In this document: positions 8,588 through 17,987 of the stretch, piece after piece
Layout of the letters: the number at the start of each line of letters is the position of its first letter
Numbering within the stretch: the stretch's first letter is position 1
Assembly (NCBI GenBank): GCA_910584655.1
Contig: CAJUBJ010000004.1
Location: 94,361 to 158,360, forward strand
Direction of reading: 5' to 3'
DNA from: an uncultured Bacilli bacterium
GTDB lineage: Bacteria > Bacillota_I > Bacilli_A > RF39 > UBA660
Length of the DNA: 64,000 bases
Program-made: the position numbers and the translations under genes
The notes under the pieces: generated by a model
What the model was told of the DNA's origin: nothing
Seen by the model: the letters and a program-made list of their open reading frames with translations, nothing else
Database searches by the model: none

Positions 8588-8617
8588 CTTGTGTCTATAC
8601 AGCATTCATCCAACTCT
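8588..8617. other. right attachment junction: internal attP arm plus core CCAACTCT
   Basis: The core is at 8610-8617. On the minus strand the inward arm reads ATGAAT-GCT-GT-AT-AGACAC, the inverted partner of the left arm. The sequence to the right (AGGAATGAAGC on the minus strand, encoding GMKQ) is host ATPase. Confidence 0.8.
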
Positions 8618-9028
8618 TTGCTTCATTCCTCCAGATAGTTCATGTGGTTTTTTATCTATAAATTTTTCCAGATTATATTTTTTTAATAAATTAATTGCAT
8701 ATTCTTTGTTTTCTTTATTAAGTTTATTTTGTATCTTTAATCCAAGTAATACATTATCTAAGATACTATAATGTGGAAATAAAGCATCTTCTTGTAACAT
8801 ATATCCAATAACTGGATTATTAATATGATAGCTTACTTTGCCAACACTCTGTTTATCAAGTCCGGCCAGTATAGATAATAAGGTACTTTTACCACATCCA
8901 GATGACCCAACTAAAGCAATAAATTCACCCTCATTTACATCAAAACTAATATTTTTTATTGCCTCAATTTCACCGTTAATAGTATTATACTTTTTGCCTA
9001 TATTTTCTACAGATAAGATTTTATTCAT
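8606..9028 (-). pseudogene. ABC transporter ATPase, 5' part (split by integrated element)
   Basis: 140 codons from ATG 9028. They contain Walker A (GSSGCGKSTLLSILAGL), the Q-loop (IGYMLQEDALFPHYSILDNV) and the complete signature motif (HELSGGMKQRVG), then stop at a TGA contributed by the element. Walker B and the switch His are in the 3' part at 2891-3229. Its start overlaps the last codons of the substrate-binding-protein gene by 8 bases. The truncated product cannot hydrolyse ATP. It belongs to the nitrate/sulfonate/taurine-type ATPases by motif context and neighbours. Confidence 0.93.
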
Positions 9029-10025
9029 TTAAATCAATTACTAAATCTGAAAATTGTACATAATCATCAAGTAAATTATTTTCTATCATTATATTCTCTA
9101 AATTTTTATATGCTTCTTCGCTTATACTAGTATTATCTAACCACGAATCAGCATTTCTATATCTTTTAACTATTATTTCGACATCGTTAAGTGAAATATC
9201 AGGAAATTGTTTTAATATAACTTCTGCAACTTCCTTGTCACTATGGTTTCTTACAAATTCTATTCCTTTATTTATTGCTTTATTGAATTTTTCTATATTT
9301 TTCTTGTTTTTTTCAATATAACTTTTTCTAGCATAGAAAGCAGTATAAGGCATTTCACCAGATAACTCCCCAACACTTCCTATTACGTATCCTAATCCTT
9401 CTTTTTCTAATTTTAATGCATTTGGTTCAAATAAATTAACTACATCCCCAACACCACTTATAAATGATCCTGATAAAGAAGAAAAATCTATACTTGAATT
9501 GACATTTATTTTAGATACATCTCCATCCGCATTTTTTACCCCATTTAAGAAATTTAACATTGGCATACCCCCAACTCTACCAGCTAGTACTTCTTTACCA
9601 TACAAATCCTCTATTTTAAAATCCTCAATCTTTTCTCTAGCTACCATAAATTGCCCATCTCTCTTTGTTAAACCAGCAAAAGTAACTAAATAGTCTTTTT
9701 CTCCATTTTCATGTACATATATAGCCGATTCAGGACCGGCAAAACCTACTTCAACAGTATTAGATAACACAGCAGCACTAACTTTATCTGCTCCACTAAT
9801 TAATATTAACTCTAAGTCAATACCTTCATCTTCAAAATAACCATTTTCTATTGAAACATAAAGTGGAGCATAAAATATGCTATGTGTCACTTCCGCCAAT
9901 CTAATTTTCTCAAGATTATTGCTATCTTTTCCTTCGATTTTAACTAATAATGAGAAAACTAAGATAATTAAAATCAAACTTGTTACTATAATAATATTTC
10001 TTTTCAAAAAAACACCTACTTTCAT
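9021..10025 (-). CDS. ABC transporter substrate-binding protein (NMT1/SsuA-like)
   Basis: 334 aa. It has an N-terminal membrane anchor (RNIIIVTSLILIILVFSLLV) without a lipobox cysteine, followed by an NMT1/SsuA-type periplasmic-binding fold (IRLAEVTHSIFYAPLYVSIE; GVDLELILISGADKV-like region; EVGFAGPESAIYVHENG). It should capture a small organic ligand outside the membrane for the permease at 2113-2898. Possible ligands for the family include sulfonates, nitrate and thiamine precursors; nothing here decides. The ATG at 10025 has GGAGA 9 nt upstream. First gene of the importer operon: binding protein, ATPase (now split), permease. Confidence 0.88.
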   Translation of the reverse strand: MKVGVFLKRNIIIVTSLILIILVFSLLVKIEGKDSNNLEKIRLAEVTHSIFYAPLYVSIENGYFEDEGIDLELILISGADKVSAAVLSNTVEVGFAGPESAIYVHENGEKDYLVTFAGLTKRDGQFMVAREKIEDFKIEDLYGKEVLAGRVGGMPMLNFLNGVKNADGDVSKINVNSSIDFSSLSGSFISGVGDVVNLFEPNALKLEKEGLGYVIGSVGELSGEMPYTAFYARKSYIEKNKKNIEKFNKAINKGIEFVRNHSDKEVAEVILKQFPDISLNDVEIIVKRYRNADSWLDNTSISEEAYKNLENIMIENNLLDDYVQFSDLVIDLNE

Positions 10026-10240
10026 ATTAGTATATTCTCCAATATTATAGGTGTTCTAGGCATATTACTATATAAAAAAGTTATTATTAAAAAAATACTT
10101 CTTACATAATTAGATATTGTTTCATTAAGATTTATGTTTATAAAAACTTTATCATTCCCTATAAAAATAAATTATTTTATATCATAAATATTTATATACA
10201 AATAAACTTAATAAATAACAATATATTATATGAAAAAAGA

Positions 10241-10269
10241 TTTACACTTTACAAACTATTTGCTATAAT
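10241..10269 (+). promoter_or_regulatory. sigma-A promoter for the coiled-coil protein gene
   Basis: TTTACA (10241-10246), 17-bp spacer, TATAAT (10264-10269), giving a start point near 10276 and a short leader to the RBS GAGGTG. The remaining 10026-10240 is AT-rich with no ORF that I can support. Confidence 0.8.
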
Positions 10270-10296
10270 TGATACATAATAAGCGAGGTGTGTATT

Positions 10297-12543
10297 GTGG
10301 CTGGATTAACACAGGAAACAATCAAATTACTTGATAGGCTTTTTAACTTAAAAGGGGAAAGTAATATCATAATAAATGAAATATCTGATGCTATATCAGA
10401 TACAAAAAATAAAATAGAGGAAACTTCAAACGAACAAAAAGATAATGAAGTAAAAAAACTTAATTGTGAAGGTAGATTATCAGTATTTAATAATCAAAAA
10501 GATGCTTTTGAATCAGTTTTTACAGGTTTAGATGATAGTACTTTTGAAGCTTTACACGAAATAGGTATTAATCTTGAAATCGGAACTATGCTAGAAGTAA
10601 TTTCACAAAAGGCTCCTGAATTTTGTGAAGAATTAAATGCAAAAATTAGAGATTATCAAGAATCAATTGAAGAAAACAAAAATACTAAAATCTCTCTTGA
10701 AGAAAAATTATCTAATTTGGAATCAGATAGACAACAAGCTGAAGAAAACAGAGAAAAACTAGTAAGTTTATTAGAACAAAGTTTATCATCAGACGAAATT
10801 GAAAGAGAATCATTAACTGCAAACTATGTTAAAAAGATTCTAGCTTTATTTGGTGTTTTTACTCAAGAAGAAATAAGCACTTTGACTAAACTAATAATCT
10901 TCCCAGATGAAGGATTATATGAGTATAATGACTCATATGATGAAAGAGTTTCAAAAGGATTGATAAACTCAGGAGAACCAGAACAAGCGGAACCAACTGA
11001 AGAATATCATGCAGAAGAACCAGAACAAGAAGAAATTAGTTTAACAGGTAAAAATAATGTTCTAGGTAGTCAAGAAACAGAAGAAATATATGGTAATCAA
11101 CAAGGAATATCAACAGATTCAGGTGCATTTGAAGACGAAGTTCCATTTGATTTATCAAAATTAAATGCAGCTAGAGAAGATCTTGCCGAATTAAATGCAT
11201 CTTTAGAACCATCAGTACGTTCAGACGATACTAACACTTATGAATATTCAACTCCTGCAAGTGCAGAAACTTCAGAAAATGATTTAGCTAATTTTCTATC
11301 AAGTATAGGAATAGACACAGAAAGACTTTTACAAGAAAATAATATTACATTAGAAGAATTACAAAACTTATTAAGTGAAACTGATTATGATTTAATAACA
11401 AGAAATTATGAATTATTAAGAAGCATAAATATTTTTGATAATCCAGTTTATAAAATTAATAATAATCATTTATATATAGCAGATACAGACTTAAGTAAAA
11501 AAATTACGATTCTAAGAGCAAAAGGGATTTCTGAACCAACTATCAAAGCATTAATTGAAAATGAAAATAGTGGTTTAAGAGAATCATATGAAGTTATAGA
11601 AAGACGCATTAATGCAATAGAAGAAATAGATTCTAAATTAACTGATGAAAATGTTGTACAAATATCTTTAGATATGGAGAAATACTTAGTAAACTATAAT
11701 ATATTAGTAAACAATGGGTTTGAATTAGAAGAAAAAGAACTAAGAAATTATGCTTTTGTATTATTACAATCAGATAATATAGCAGAAGATGTTGAAATCC
11801 TAAAAAATTACTTAATTAGTATAGTTAGAAAAAATGGTAAATATGACTTAGGAGTATTCTGGAAAAGTCCATATGAATTAACAACTTCTGTAGATGACTT
11901 AATTGAGTCAGATTTAGAAGATGTTATAACTTCAAATCCAGAATCATTGTCGCAAGAATCTGACGAAATCATAAAAAGAGTTACATACTGTAAAGAAAAA
12001 GGAATACCAGTAATCGACGATGATGGTACATCATATTGTGATTATATAGTTAATTATATTAAATTTAGTAAAGAATTCGGTCAAAATATTGAACTTCCAG
12101 AACTAATAAATAGAGAAACAATTAATAATAAGCTTCCAAATATTGTTGGAAATACAGACTTTACAGAAATTTTAGTAGGTACTTTAAATAATTTCTATAA
12201 TGATTCTATTTCATTAAAAGACATTGAATTATCAGAAGAAGCAAACACAAAATTAGAAGAGTTGAAGAATCAAGCTTCTGAAATTTTAAAAGTAACACCA
12301 ACAGGGAAATATACATATAAAGCAGGAGATGTTTGCATTTCTAAAATTAAGTTTGAAAGACACTTGATGATTTTAGTAAATTCTCTAGTTCAAAGTACAC
12401 AATCAATCGAAGGTGTTGAAAGAGAAATTCTATTAACTGCAGCACTTTACAACCTTCGCCAAGACGAGGAAACTTTAAGAAAAATGGTCTCAGAATGCTT
12501 GGGTTTTAATCAAGCTGATGCTATAGGAGGTATGACACTATGA
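10297..12543 (+). CDS. large coiled-coil/helical cytoplasmic protein of unknown function
   Basis: 748 aa from GTG 10297 (the RBS GAGGTG at 10285-10290 rules out the GTG inside it). The first ~190 residues are strongly coiled-coil (KNKIEETSNEQKDNEVKKL; ENKNTKISLEEKLSNLESD). Residues ~220-320 are an acidic low-complexity linker (GEPEQAEPTEEYHAEEPEQE). The C-terminal ~430 are helical, with segments reminiscent of repeat modules (ILRAKGISEPTIKALIENEN; YNILVNNGFELEEKELRNYA). No membrane segment or catalytic motif is seen. It overlaps the next gene by ATGA, and the partner at 12540 is likewise all-helical, so the two may work together. Family not recognised. Confidence 0.75.
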   Translation: MAGLTQETIKLLDRLFNLKGESNIIINEISDAISDTKNKIEETSNEQKDNEVKKLNCEGRLSVFNNQKDAFESVFTGLDDSTFEALHEIGINLEIGTMLEVISQKAPEFCEELNAKIRDYQESIEENKNTKISLEEKLSNLESDRQQAEENREKLVSLLEQSLSSDEIERESLTANYVKKILALFGVFTQEEISTLTKLIIFPDEGLYEYNDSYDERVSKGLINSGEPEQAEPTEEYHAEEPEQEEISLTGKNNVLGSQETEEIYGNQQGISTDSGAFEDEVPFDLSKLNAAREDLAELNASLEPSVRSDDTNTYEYSTPASAETSENDLANFLSSIGIDTERLLQENNITLEELQNLLSETDYDLITRNYELLRSINIFDNPVYKINNNHLYIADTDLSKKITILRAKGISEPTIKALIENENSGLRESYEVIERRINAIEEIDSKLTDENVVQISLDMEKYLVNYNILVNNGFELEEKELRNYAFVLLQSDNIAEDVEILKNYLISIVRKNGKYDLGVFWKSPYELTTSVDDLIESDLEDVITSNPESLSQESDEIIKRVTYCKEKGIPVIDDDGTSYCDYIVNYIKFSKEFGQNIELPELINRETINNKLPNIVGNTDFTEILVGTLNNFYNDSISLKDIELSEEANTKLEELKNQASEILKVTPTGKYTYKAGDVCISKIKFERHLMILVNSLVQSTQSIEGVEREILLTAALYNLRQDEETLRKMVSECLGFNQADAIGGMTL

Positions 12544-12827
12544 TGTATCTAAAAGAATTGGGTTTTGATGAAGATATTATTAACTTAATATGTAAAAACA
12601 TTCCATCTTTAGCTATAAATCAATTAAAAGAAAATAAAGAGACTGTTACAGCTAACATTAATAATTTAAAAGAATTAGGTGTAACAAATTATACTGACGC
12701 CTTTGTTAAGTTTTACAATATGTTCCTAATTGATACTAAAACATTTGACGATATATTTTCAAAATATGATCGTGAAGATTTAGTTGCTAAATTAGAAAAA
12801 AATGTTGCAATAATGGAATATTTATAA
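12540..12827 (+). CDS. small helical-repeat protein with mTERF-like pattern
   Basis: 95 aa. The sequence LKELGFDEDIINLICKNIPS followed by a second helix pair ending LKELGV has the L-x-x-LG-(x)-I-x-x-LI-x-x-x-P pattern of mTERF helical repeats; mTERF proteins bind nucleic acid. Only one and a half repeats fit, so homology is uncertain. It starts at ATG 12540, overlapping the previous stop, with GGAGG upstream in the preceding coding sequence. It is followed by a terminator, making a two-gene operon with the coiled-coil protein. Confidence 0.7.
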   Translation: MMYLKELGFDEDIINLICKNIPSLAINQLKENKETVTANINNLKELGVTNYTDAFVKFYNMFLIDTKTFDDIFSKYDREDLVAKLEKNVAIMEYL

Positions 12828-12833
12828 TACCTG

Positions 12834-12865
12834 AAAGATAGAAAAAATTATTTCTATCTTTTTTA
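12834..12865 (+). terminator. intrinsic terminator of the coiled-coil/mTERF-like operon
   Basis: 11-bp stem AAAGATAGAAA / TTTCTATCTTT, loop AAATTA, then a T-rich tail. Confidence 0.85.
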
Positions 12866-13003
12866 TTTAACTCAACATAAAATGATTTATATTTTAAAAA
12901 AACAAATTCCCATTGATAAAAACAATAGTTCGTGTTATATTGTTACAATAACATTAAAAAAAATGATAATACATGATATAATAAATTTAAGAAAGCAGGA
13001 CAC

Positions 13004-15094
13004 ATGATGAACTATTTAAACGGACTAAATGATAAACAAATGGAAGCAGTTTCACATATTAATGGACCTTGCCTTGTAATAGCAGGTGCTGGTTCTGGTA
13101 AAACAAAAGTTTTAACTACAAGAATTGCAAACTTAATTAATAGTGGAATTCCTTCTTATAATATATTGGCTATAACATTTACTAATAAAGCAGCTAAAGA
13201 AATGAGAGAAAGACTAGAAAAATTAATTCCAGACAATAACGCTTTTGTTGGAACTTTCCATGCATTAGGAGTAAGAATAATAAGAGAAAATGCTCCTCTC
13301 TTAGGTCTAGATAGGAGTTTCTCAATTATAGATGGTGATGATGCTATATCTATCATAAAAAAAATAATGAAAGATAATGGATATGACCCAAAATTAACGA
13401 CACCAGCATACATTAGAAATAAAATAAGTACTATCAAAAATGAAATGTTAACAAGTGATGAGATTGTTAAGTTCTACAATACTCCTCAAGATAAAATAGC
13501 TGAAAAAGTATACTATGAATATATGGAAGTTTTAAAAAGAAATAATTCAGTAGATTTTGACGATTTATTAAGACTACCAGTAAAACTATTTATGGAAAAT
13601 AAAGATATTTTGGAATCATATCAAGATAGATATAAATATATTTTAATAGATGAGTATCAAGATACAAATGAAGTTCAATATAAACTATCAAAATTACTAG
13701 CTCGTAAATACAAAAATATTTTTATAGTAGGAGATCCAGATCAATCAATCTATATGTTTAGAGGTGCTAATTTCCGTAATATATTAAACTTTGAAAAAGA
13801 CTATAAAGATGCCAAAGTTATTCCTTTAGAAGAAAACTATCGCTCAACAAAATATATATTAGATGCAGCTAATTCGGTTATAAAAAATAATAAAGAGCGT
13901 AGGGAAAAAAATCTTTGGAGTAGTAATGGAGATGGGGCAAAGACAAAATATTTAAGAGCATATGATGGAAAACATGAAATTCAATTAGTATTAGATGAAA
14001 TAAAAAAATTGCTAGATGAAGGATATAAGAAAAATGAAATATCAGTTTTATATCGTACTAATGCTCAAGCACGTTTAGTAGAAGAAATGTTTTTAAAAGC
14101 TAATGTTCCTTATAAAGTAGTAGGTAGTTATTATTTCTATTCCCGTAAGGAAATAAAAGACTTAATTTGCTATTTAAGATTAATACTAAATAATGATGAT
14201 GAAATCAGTTTAAGAAGAGTTATAAACGTTCCTAAACGTGGAATTGGTGAAGCGACGATTGCTAAATTAGAAGCAGAAGCCAAAGAGCAAAATACATCTA
14301 TATTTCAAGTAATTTCTAAAGGTAAAGAACAAATTTTTAAAGAGTTAATTTTACATTTAACAGAAGAGAGTGAAAATCTTACTTTAACAGAACTTATTGA
14401 TTTAATATTAGAAGAAACTGGAATGCGCTCTGAATATGTAGCAGATAAAACTTTAGAAAGTGATTTGAGACTAGAAAACTTAGAAGAATTTAAATCAATA
14501 ACTAAGACGTTTGAAAATCGTACAGGTTCAGAATCACTGGCTGATTTCTTAGAAGAAATAAGTTTAATTGCCGATATTACGGAACATCAAAATCAAGATG
14601 ATGTTGTTACTTTAATGACAATACATAGCGCTAAAGGACTAGAATTTGAAGTTGTCTTTTTAATAGGTATGGAGGATGGAATATTTCCTCATCAGAACTC
14701 TTTTTGTGAAGAAGGAGGTCTTGAAGAAGAACGCCGACTATGTTATGTTGGTATTACAAGAGCAAAGAGAAAACTATACATATCTAATGCAAAAAGAAGA
14801 ATGCTATATGGTAAAGATGTAATAAATCCACCAAGTCGCTTTATTAAAGAAATAGCTCCTGACCTATTAGAAATTGAAAATGAACATATGATGCCAGAAG
14901 AAAAAATAAATAGAGAAGAATTATATCATAATGAAGCTGATGTCGAATTTAAAGAAGGAGATATCATAATGCATATGATTTATGGTCGAGGTGTTATTGT
15001 TGAAATAAAAGGAGATTTCATAACAGTTGCTTTTGCAAAAAACTATGGAATAAAAAAACTGTTAAAAACCCATAAAAGTATAAAAAAAATATAA
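13004..15094 (+). CDS. pcrA: ATP-dependent DNA helicase PcrA/UvrD
   Basis: 696 aa superfamily 1A helicase with all motifs: Walker A (VIAGAGSGKTKVLTTRI), motif II (YILIDEYQDTNEVQY), III (VGDPDQSIYMFRGA), IV (LEENYRSTKYIL), V (MTIHSAKGLEFEVVFLIGME) and VI (EEERRLCYVGITRAKRKLY). The C-terminal ~55 residues form the Tudor-like RNA-polymerase-binding tail typical of PcrA (GDIIMHMIYGRGVIVEIKGD). It unwinds DNA 3'-5' in repair and rolling-circle replication. ATG codons at 13004 and 13007 are both possible after the RBS AGGA. A TATAAT at 12977-12982 could be its -10 box. It leads the operon with the nucleotidyltransferase and ligA, a variant of the classic pcrA-ligA pair. Confidence 0.96.
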   Translation: MMNYLNGLNDKQMEAVSHINGPCLVIAGAGSGKTKVLTTRIANLINSGIPSYNILAITFTNKAAKEMRERLEKLIPDNNAFVGTFHALGVRIIRENAPLLGLDRSFSIIDGDDAISIIKKIMKDNGYDPKLTTPAYIRNKISTIKNEMLTSDEIVKFYNTPQDKIAEKVYYEYMEVLKRNNSVDFDDLLRLPVKLFMENKDILESYQDRYKYILIDEYQDTNEVQYKLSKLLARKYKNIFIVGDPDQSIYMFRGANFRNILNFEKDYKDAKVIPLEENYRSTKYILDAANSVIKNNKERREKNLWSSNGDGAKTKYLRAYDGKHEIQLVLDEIKKLLDEGYKKNEISVLYRTNAQARLVEEMFLKANVPYKVVGSYYFYSRKEIKDLICYLRLILNNDDEISLRRVINVPKRGIGEATIAKLEAEAKEQNTSIFQVISKGKEQIFKELILHLTEESENLTLTELIDLILEETGMRSEYVADKTLESDLRLENLEEFKSITKTFENRTGSESLADFLEEISLIADITEHQNQDDVVTLMTIHSAKGLEFEVVFLIGMEDGIFPHQNSFCEEGGLEEERRLCYVGITRAKRKLYISNAKRRMLYGKDVINPPSRFIKEIAPDLLEIENEHMMPEEKINREELYHNEADVEFKEGDIIMHMIYGRGVIVEIKGDFITVAFAKNYGIKKLLKTHKSIKKI

Positions 15095-15110
15095 GAAAGA
15101 AGGATTATTT

Positions 15111-16004
15111 ATGGAATTATTAATTATGGCTGCAGGAATGGGCAGTAGATTTGGAGGCTTAAAACAAATAGCTCCAATGGGACCAAACGATGAATTTATT
15201 ATAGATTATTCAGTATACGATGCAATTAAGTCAGGTTTTAATAAAGTTGTTTTTATAATAAAAGAAGAAAATTATGAAATTTTTAAAGAAACAATAGGAG
15301 CACGTGTTGAACCACATATCCCAGTAGAATATGTTTTCCAAAAAATGGACAATATTCCAGATTTTGTACAAATACCCAAAGATAGAGTTAAGCCTTGGGG
15401 TACTGCTCAAGCAATTTATTGTGCAAAAGATGCAATAACAGAACCATTTGTTGTAATAAATGCAGATGATTTCTATGGTTTTGATGCATTCAAAGTAGCA
15501 AAGGAATTTCTAGATCATGCTAATGAAAAAGAATATGCAACAGTTGGATATGAAGCAAAAAAAACAATGACAGAAAATGGATCAGTAAAAAGAGGAGTTA
15601 TTGCAACAAATAATGGTCACCTTGAATCTATAACTGAGAGTTCAATTATTAAAGAGGGTGACAAGGTAGCTTGTACACCACTTAATGGCTCTGAAAAATT
15701 TTATATAGAAAATGAAGATTTAGTTTCAATGAATATGTTAGTATTTGATCCTTCTATCTTCCAATATATTGAAGAAAAAATGCCAATATTTTTCAAAAAT
15801 AATGAAACAAATTTAGAAAAATGTGAATTTTTAATTCCAGATATACTAGATGAAGCAAATAAAGAAAACTATGCAAAAGTTAAAGTTCTTCATACAGAAG
15901 CTACTTGGTATGGAGTTACATATAAAGAAGATACAGAAATGGTAAGAGAATCAATAAAAAAATTAGTTAGCGATGGTGAATATCCAAATAATTTATGGGG
16001 GTAA
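15111..16004 (+). CDS. sugar-phosphate nucleotidyltransferase-like protein
   Basis: 297 aa with the N-terminal NTP-binding signature of the nucleotidyltransferase fold (LIMAAGMGSRFGGLKQIAPM), then VKPWGTAQAIYCAKDAI and VVINADDFYGFDAFKVA, where ADD is the likely metal-binding aspartate site. This is the GT-A-like nucleotidyl-transfer core of glucose-1-phosphate uridylyl/thymidylyl-transferases, but the C-terminal part is short and the exact substrate is unclear. The RBS AAGAAGGA precedes ATG 15111. It lies between pcrA and ligA, 3 bases before ligA, so it is co-transcribed; the reason for this placement in a DNA-repair operon is not evident. Confidence 0.85.
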   Translation: MELLIMAAGMGSRFGGLKQIAPMGPNDEFIIDYSVYDAIKSGFNKVVFIIKEENYEIFKETIGARVEPHIPVEYVFQKMDNIPDFVQIPKDRVKPWGTAQAIYCAKDAITEPFVVINADDFYGFDAFKVAKEFLDHANEKEYATVGYEAKKTMTENGSVKRGVIATNNGHLESITESSIIKEGDKVACTPLNGSEKFYIENEDLVSMNMLVFDPSIFQYIEEKMPIFFKNNETNLEKCEFLIPDILDEANKENYAKVKVLHTEATWYGVTYKEDTEMVRESIKKLVSDGEYPNNLWG

Positions 16005-16007
16005 TTT

Positions 16008-17987
16008 ATGAATCCAAAAGAAAGAATAGAAGAATTAGTTAGTACACTTAATAAAGCAAATGTAGAATATTATTTAAATGATAATCCCACTTTAACAGAT
16101 AACGAATATGATAGTTTACTAATGGAACTATTCAAATTGGAAGAAGAATATCCAGAATATAAACTACCTGAATCACCAACATCTAGTGTTGGAACAAAAA
16201 TTCTTGATTCGTTTGATAAGATAACTCATGGTACTCCAATGTTCAGTTTAGCGGATGTATTTAATGAAGACGAAGTGGAAGCTTTTGTAACAAGAGTAGA
16301 AAAAGAAATAGAAAATCCAGAATTTGTCTGTGAATTAAAAATGGATGGTTTAGGCGTAAATCTGACTTATAAAAATGGATTAATGGTATCGGCAGCTACA
16401 AGAGGAGACGGCGTTACAGGAGAAGACATTACAAATAACTTTAAGACAATAAAATATGTTCCAGTAAAACTAAACGAACCAATTGACTTAGAAGTTCGTG
16501 GTGAAATATATATGACAAAGAAAAGCTTTGAATTAGCCAATAAAAAACGTCTAGAAAATGGTGAGGAACCATTTCAAAATCCACGTAATGCAGCTGCTGG
16601 TTCAGCAAGACAACTGGATAGTAGAATAGCTAAAGAAAGAAAGTTAGATACTGTTTTATATCATGTTCCAAATACAACATGTGACACTCATTATGAAACA
16701 CTAAATAAATTAGAAAAACTTGGTTTACCAATTAATCATAATTCATGTAAAGTTCATAATTTTCAGGAAATAAAAGATTTTATTAAAGAATGGACAGAAA
16801 AAAGACCATCATTGCCTTATGAGATTGATGGAATTGTTATAAAACTTAATGATATAAAAGGTCAGAGAAAAATGGGAAATACAGCAAAATATCCACGATG
16901 GGCAGTTGCATATAAATTTCCTGCTGAAAAAGTAGTTACCCAATTAGAAGACATAATATTTACTGTTGGTCGAACAGGACAAATAACACCAAATGCTGTA
17001 CTTTCGCCTATTAAAGTTGCTGGAAGTACAATCAGAAGAGCAACTCTACATAATGAATCCTATATTCGTGAAAAAGATTTACGTATTGGAGATTTTGTTG
17101 TTATTCATAAAGCAGGAGACGTAATTCCCGAAGTAGTCGAACCTGTAATTGAAAGAAGAAAAGATGTATCTTATTTTGAAATGATTACATCATGCCCAAT
17201 TTGTCAAACAAAATTAGTTAAATCAGCTTCAGGTATTGATTATTTGTGTCCAAATAATCACTGTCCTGCTCGTAAAACAGAAAGCCTAATTCACTTTGTA
17301 TCACGACCAGCAATGAATATTGATGGTCTAGGAGATGCCATTATTGAAGACTTCTATAATATGAATATTATTACTAAAATAGAAGATATATATAACTTAA
17401 AAGATCGTCAAGAAGAACTAATTGAATTAGAAGGATTTGGTAACAAGAGTGTTGATAATTTAATTACATCAATTGAAGCAAGCAAAGGTAATTCACTTGA
17501 AAGATTATTATTTGGTATAGGGATACCTGGAATTGGTGCCAAGACAGCTAAAGTATTAGCCAAAAAATATAATACAATTGATAATTTAATGAATGCTACA
17601 AAAGAAGAACTTACAGATATTAAAGATATAGGTGAAATTTTGGCAACTAACATTAATGAATTTTTTGCAGATGAAAAAAATATAGAGCTTATAAATAATC
17701 TTAAGAATATTGGAGTTAATATGGAATATAAAGGTGAAAAAGCTTTAAATAATTCTTTAATATCAAATAAAAAATTTGTTATAACTGGCACAATAAGCTT
17801 TATGACTCGTGATGAGATAAAGGATCTTATTGAAAAATATGATGGTACATCAGTAGAATCTGTAAGCAAAAAAACAGACGTTGTAATAGTAGGTGAATCA
17901 CCTGGTAGTAAATATGAAAAGGCTTTAAAATTAGGAATAGAAATTTGGAATGAAGAAAAACTAAAAGAGATTATAGAATTACTATAA
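16008..17987 (+). CDS. ligA: NAD+-dependent DNA ligase LigA
   Basis: 659 aa, the normal length. The order is an adenylation domain with catalytic lysine in CELKMDGLGV and the conserved TRGDGVTGEDIT, an OB fold (FTVGRTGQITPNAVLSPI), a zinc finger (CPICQ...CPNNHCPAR), HhH repeats (LFGIGIPGIGAKTAKVLAKK) and a C-terminal BRCT (KFVITGTISFMTRDEIKDLI). It seals nicks between Okazaki fragments and is the essential replicative ligase, distinct from the ATP-dependent ligase of the NHEJ operon at 47030. It begins 3 bases after the nucleotidyltransferase stop (GGGGGTAATTTATG supplies the RBS). Confidence 0.97.
   Translation: MNPKERIEELVSTLNKANVEYYLNDNPTLTDNEYDSLLMELFKLEEEYPEYKLPESPTSSVGTKILDSFDKITHGTPMFSLADVFNEDEVEAFVTRVEKEIENPEFVCELKMDGLGVNLTYKNGLMVSAATRGDGVTGEDITNNFKTIKYVPVKLNEPIDLEVRGEIYMTKKSFELANKKRLENGEEPFQNPRNAAAGSARQLDSRIAKERKLDTVLYHVPNTTCDTHYETLNKLEKLGLPINHNSCKVHNFQEIKDFIKEWTEKRPSLPYEIDGIVIKLNDIKGQRKMGNTAKYPRWAVAYKFPAEKVVTQLEDIIFTVGRTGQITPNAVLSPIKVAGSTIRRATLHNESYIREKDLRIGDFVVIHKAGDVIPEVVEPVIERRKDVSYFEMITSCPICQTKLVKSASGIDYLCPNNHCPARKTESLIHFVSRPAMNIDGLGDAIIEDFYNMNIITKIEDIYNLKDRQEELIELEGFGNKSVDNLITSIEASKGNSLERLLFGIGIPGIGAKTAKVLAKKYNTIDNLMNATKEELTDIKDIGEILATNINEFFADEKNIELINNLKNIGVNMEYKGEKALNNSLISNKKFVITGTISFMTRDEIKDLIEKYDGTSVESVSKKTDVVIVGESPGSKYEKALKLGIEIWNEEKLKEIIELL

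Larger units (their letters stand above)
3222..8617. mobile_element. ~5.39-kb integrative element with large serine recombinase, inserted in an ABC ATPase gene
   Basis: Bounded by an 8-bp direct repeat CCAACTCT (3222-3229 and 8610-8617) that falls at the Arg-Val-Gly codons just after the ABC signature motif LSGGMKQ. The contents are RhuM-Fic (minus), a large serine recombinase (minus), a 41-aa ORF, two decayed gene pieces, a 130-aa unknown protein and a 403-aa protein with a HEPN-type motif (plus). No mobilisation, replication or phage structural gene is seen, so it resembles a small integrative or satellite-like element moved by its own recombinase. Excision would rebuild the ATPase in frame. 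Confidence 0.9.

Noticed and set aside
8559..8771. Plus-strand 70-codon ORF over the ATPase 5' part
   Set aside because: It is the antisense of a well-supported ABC ATPase and has no RBS.
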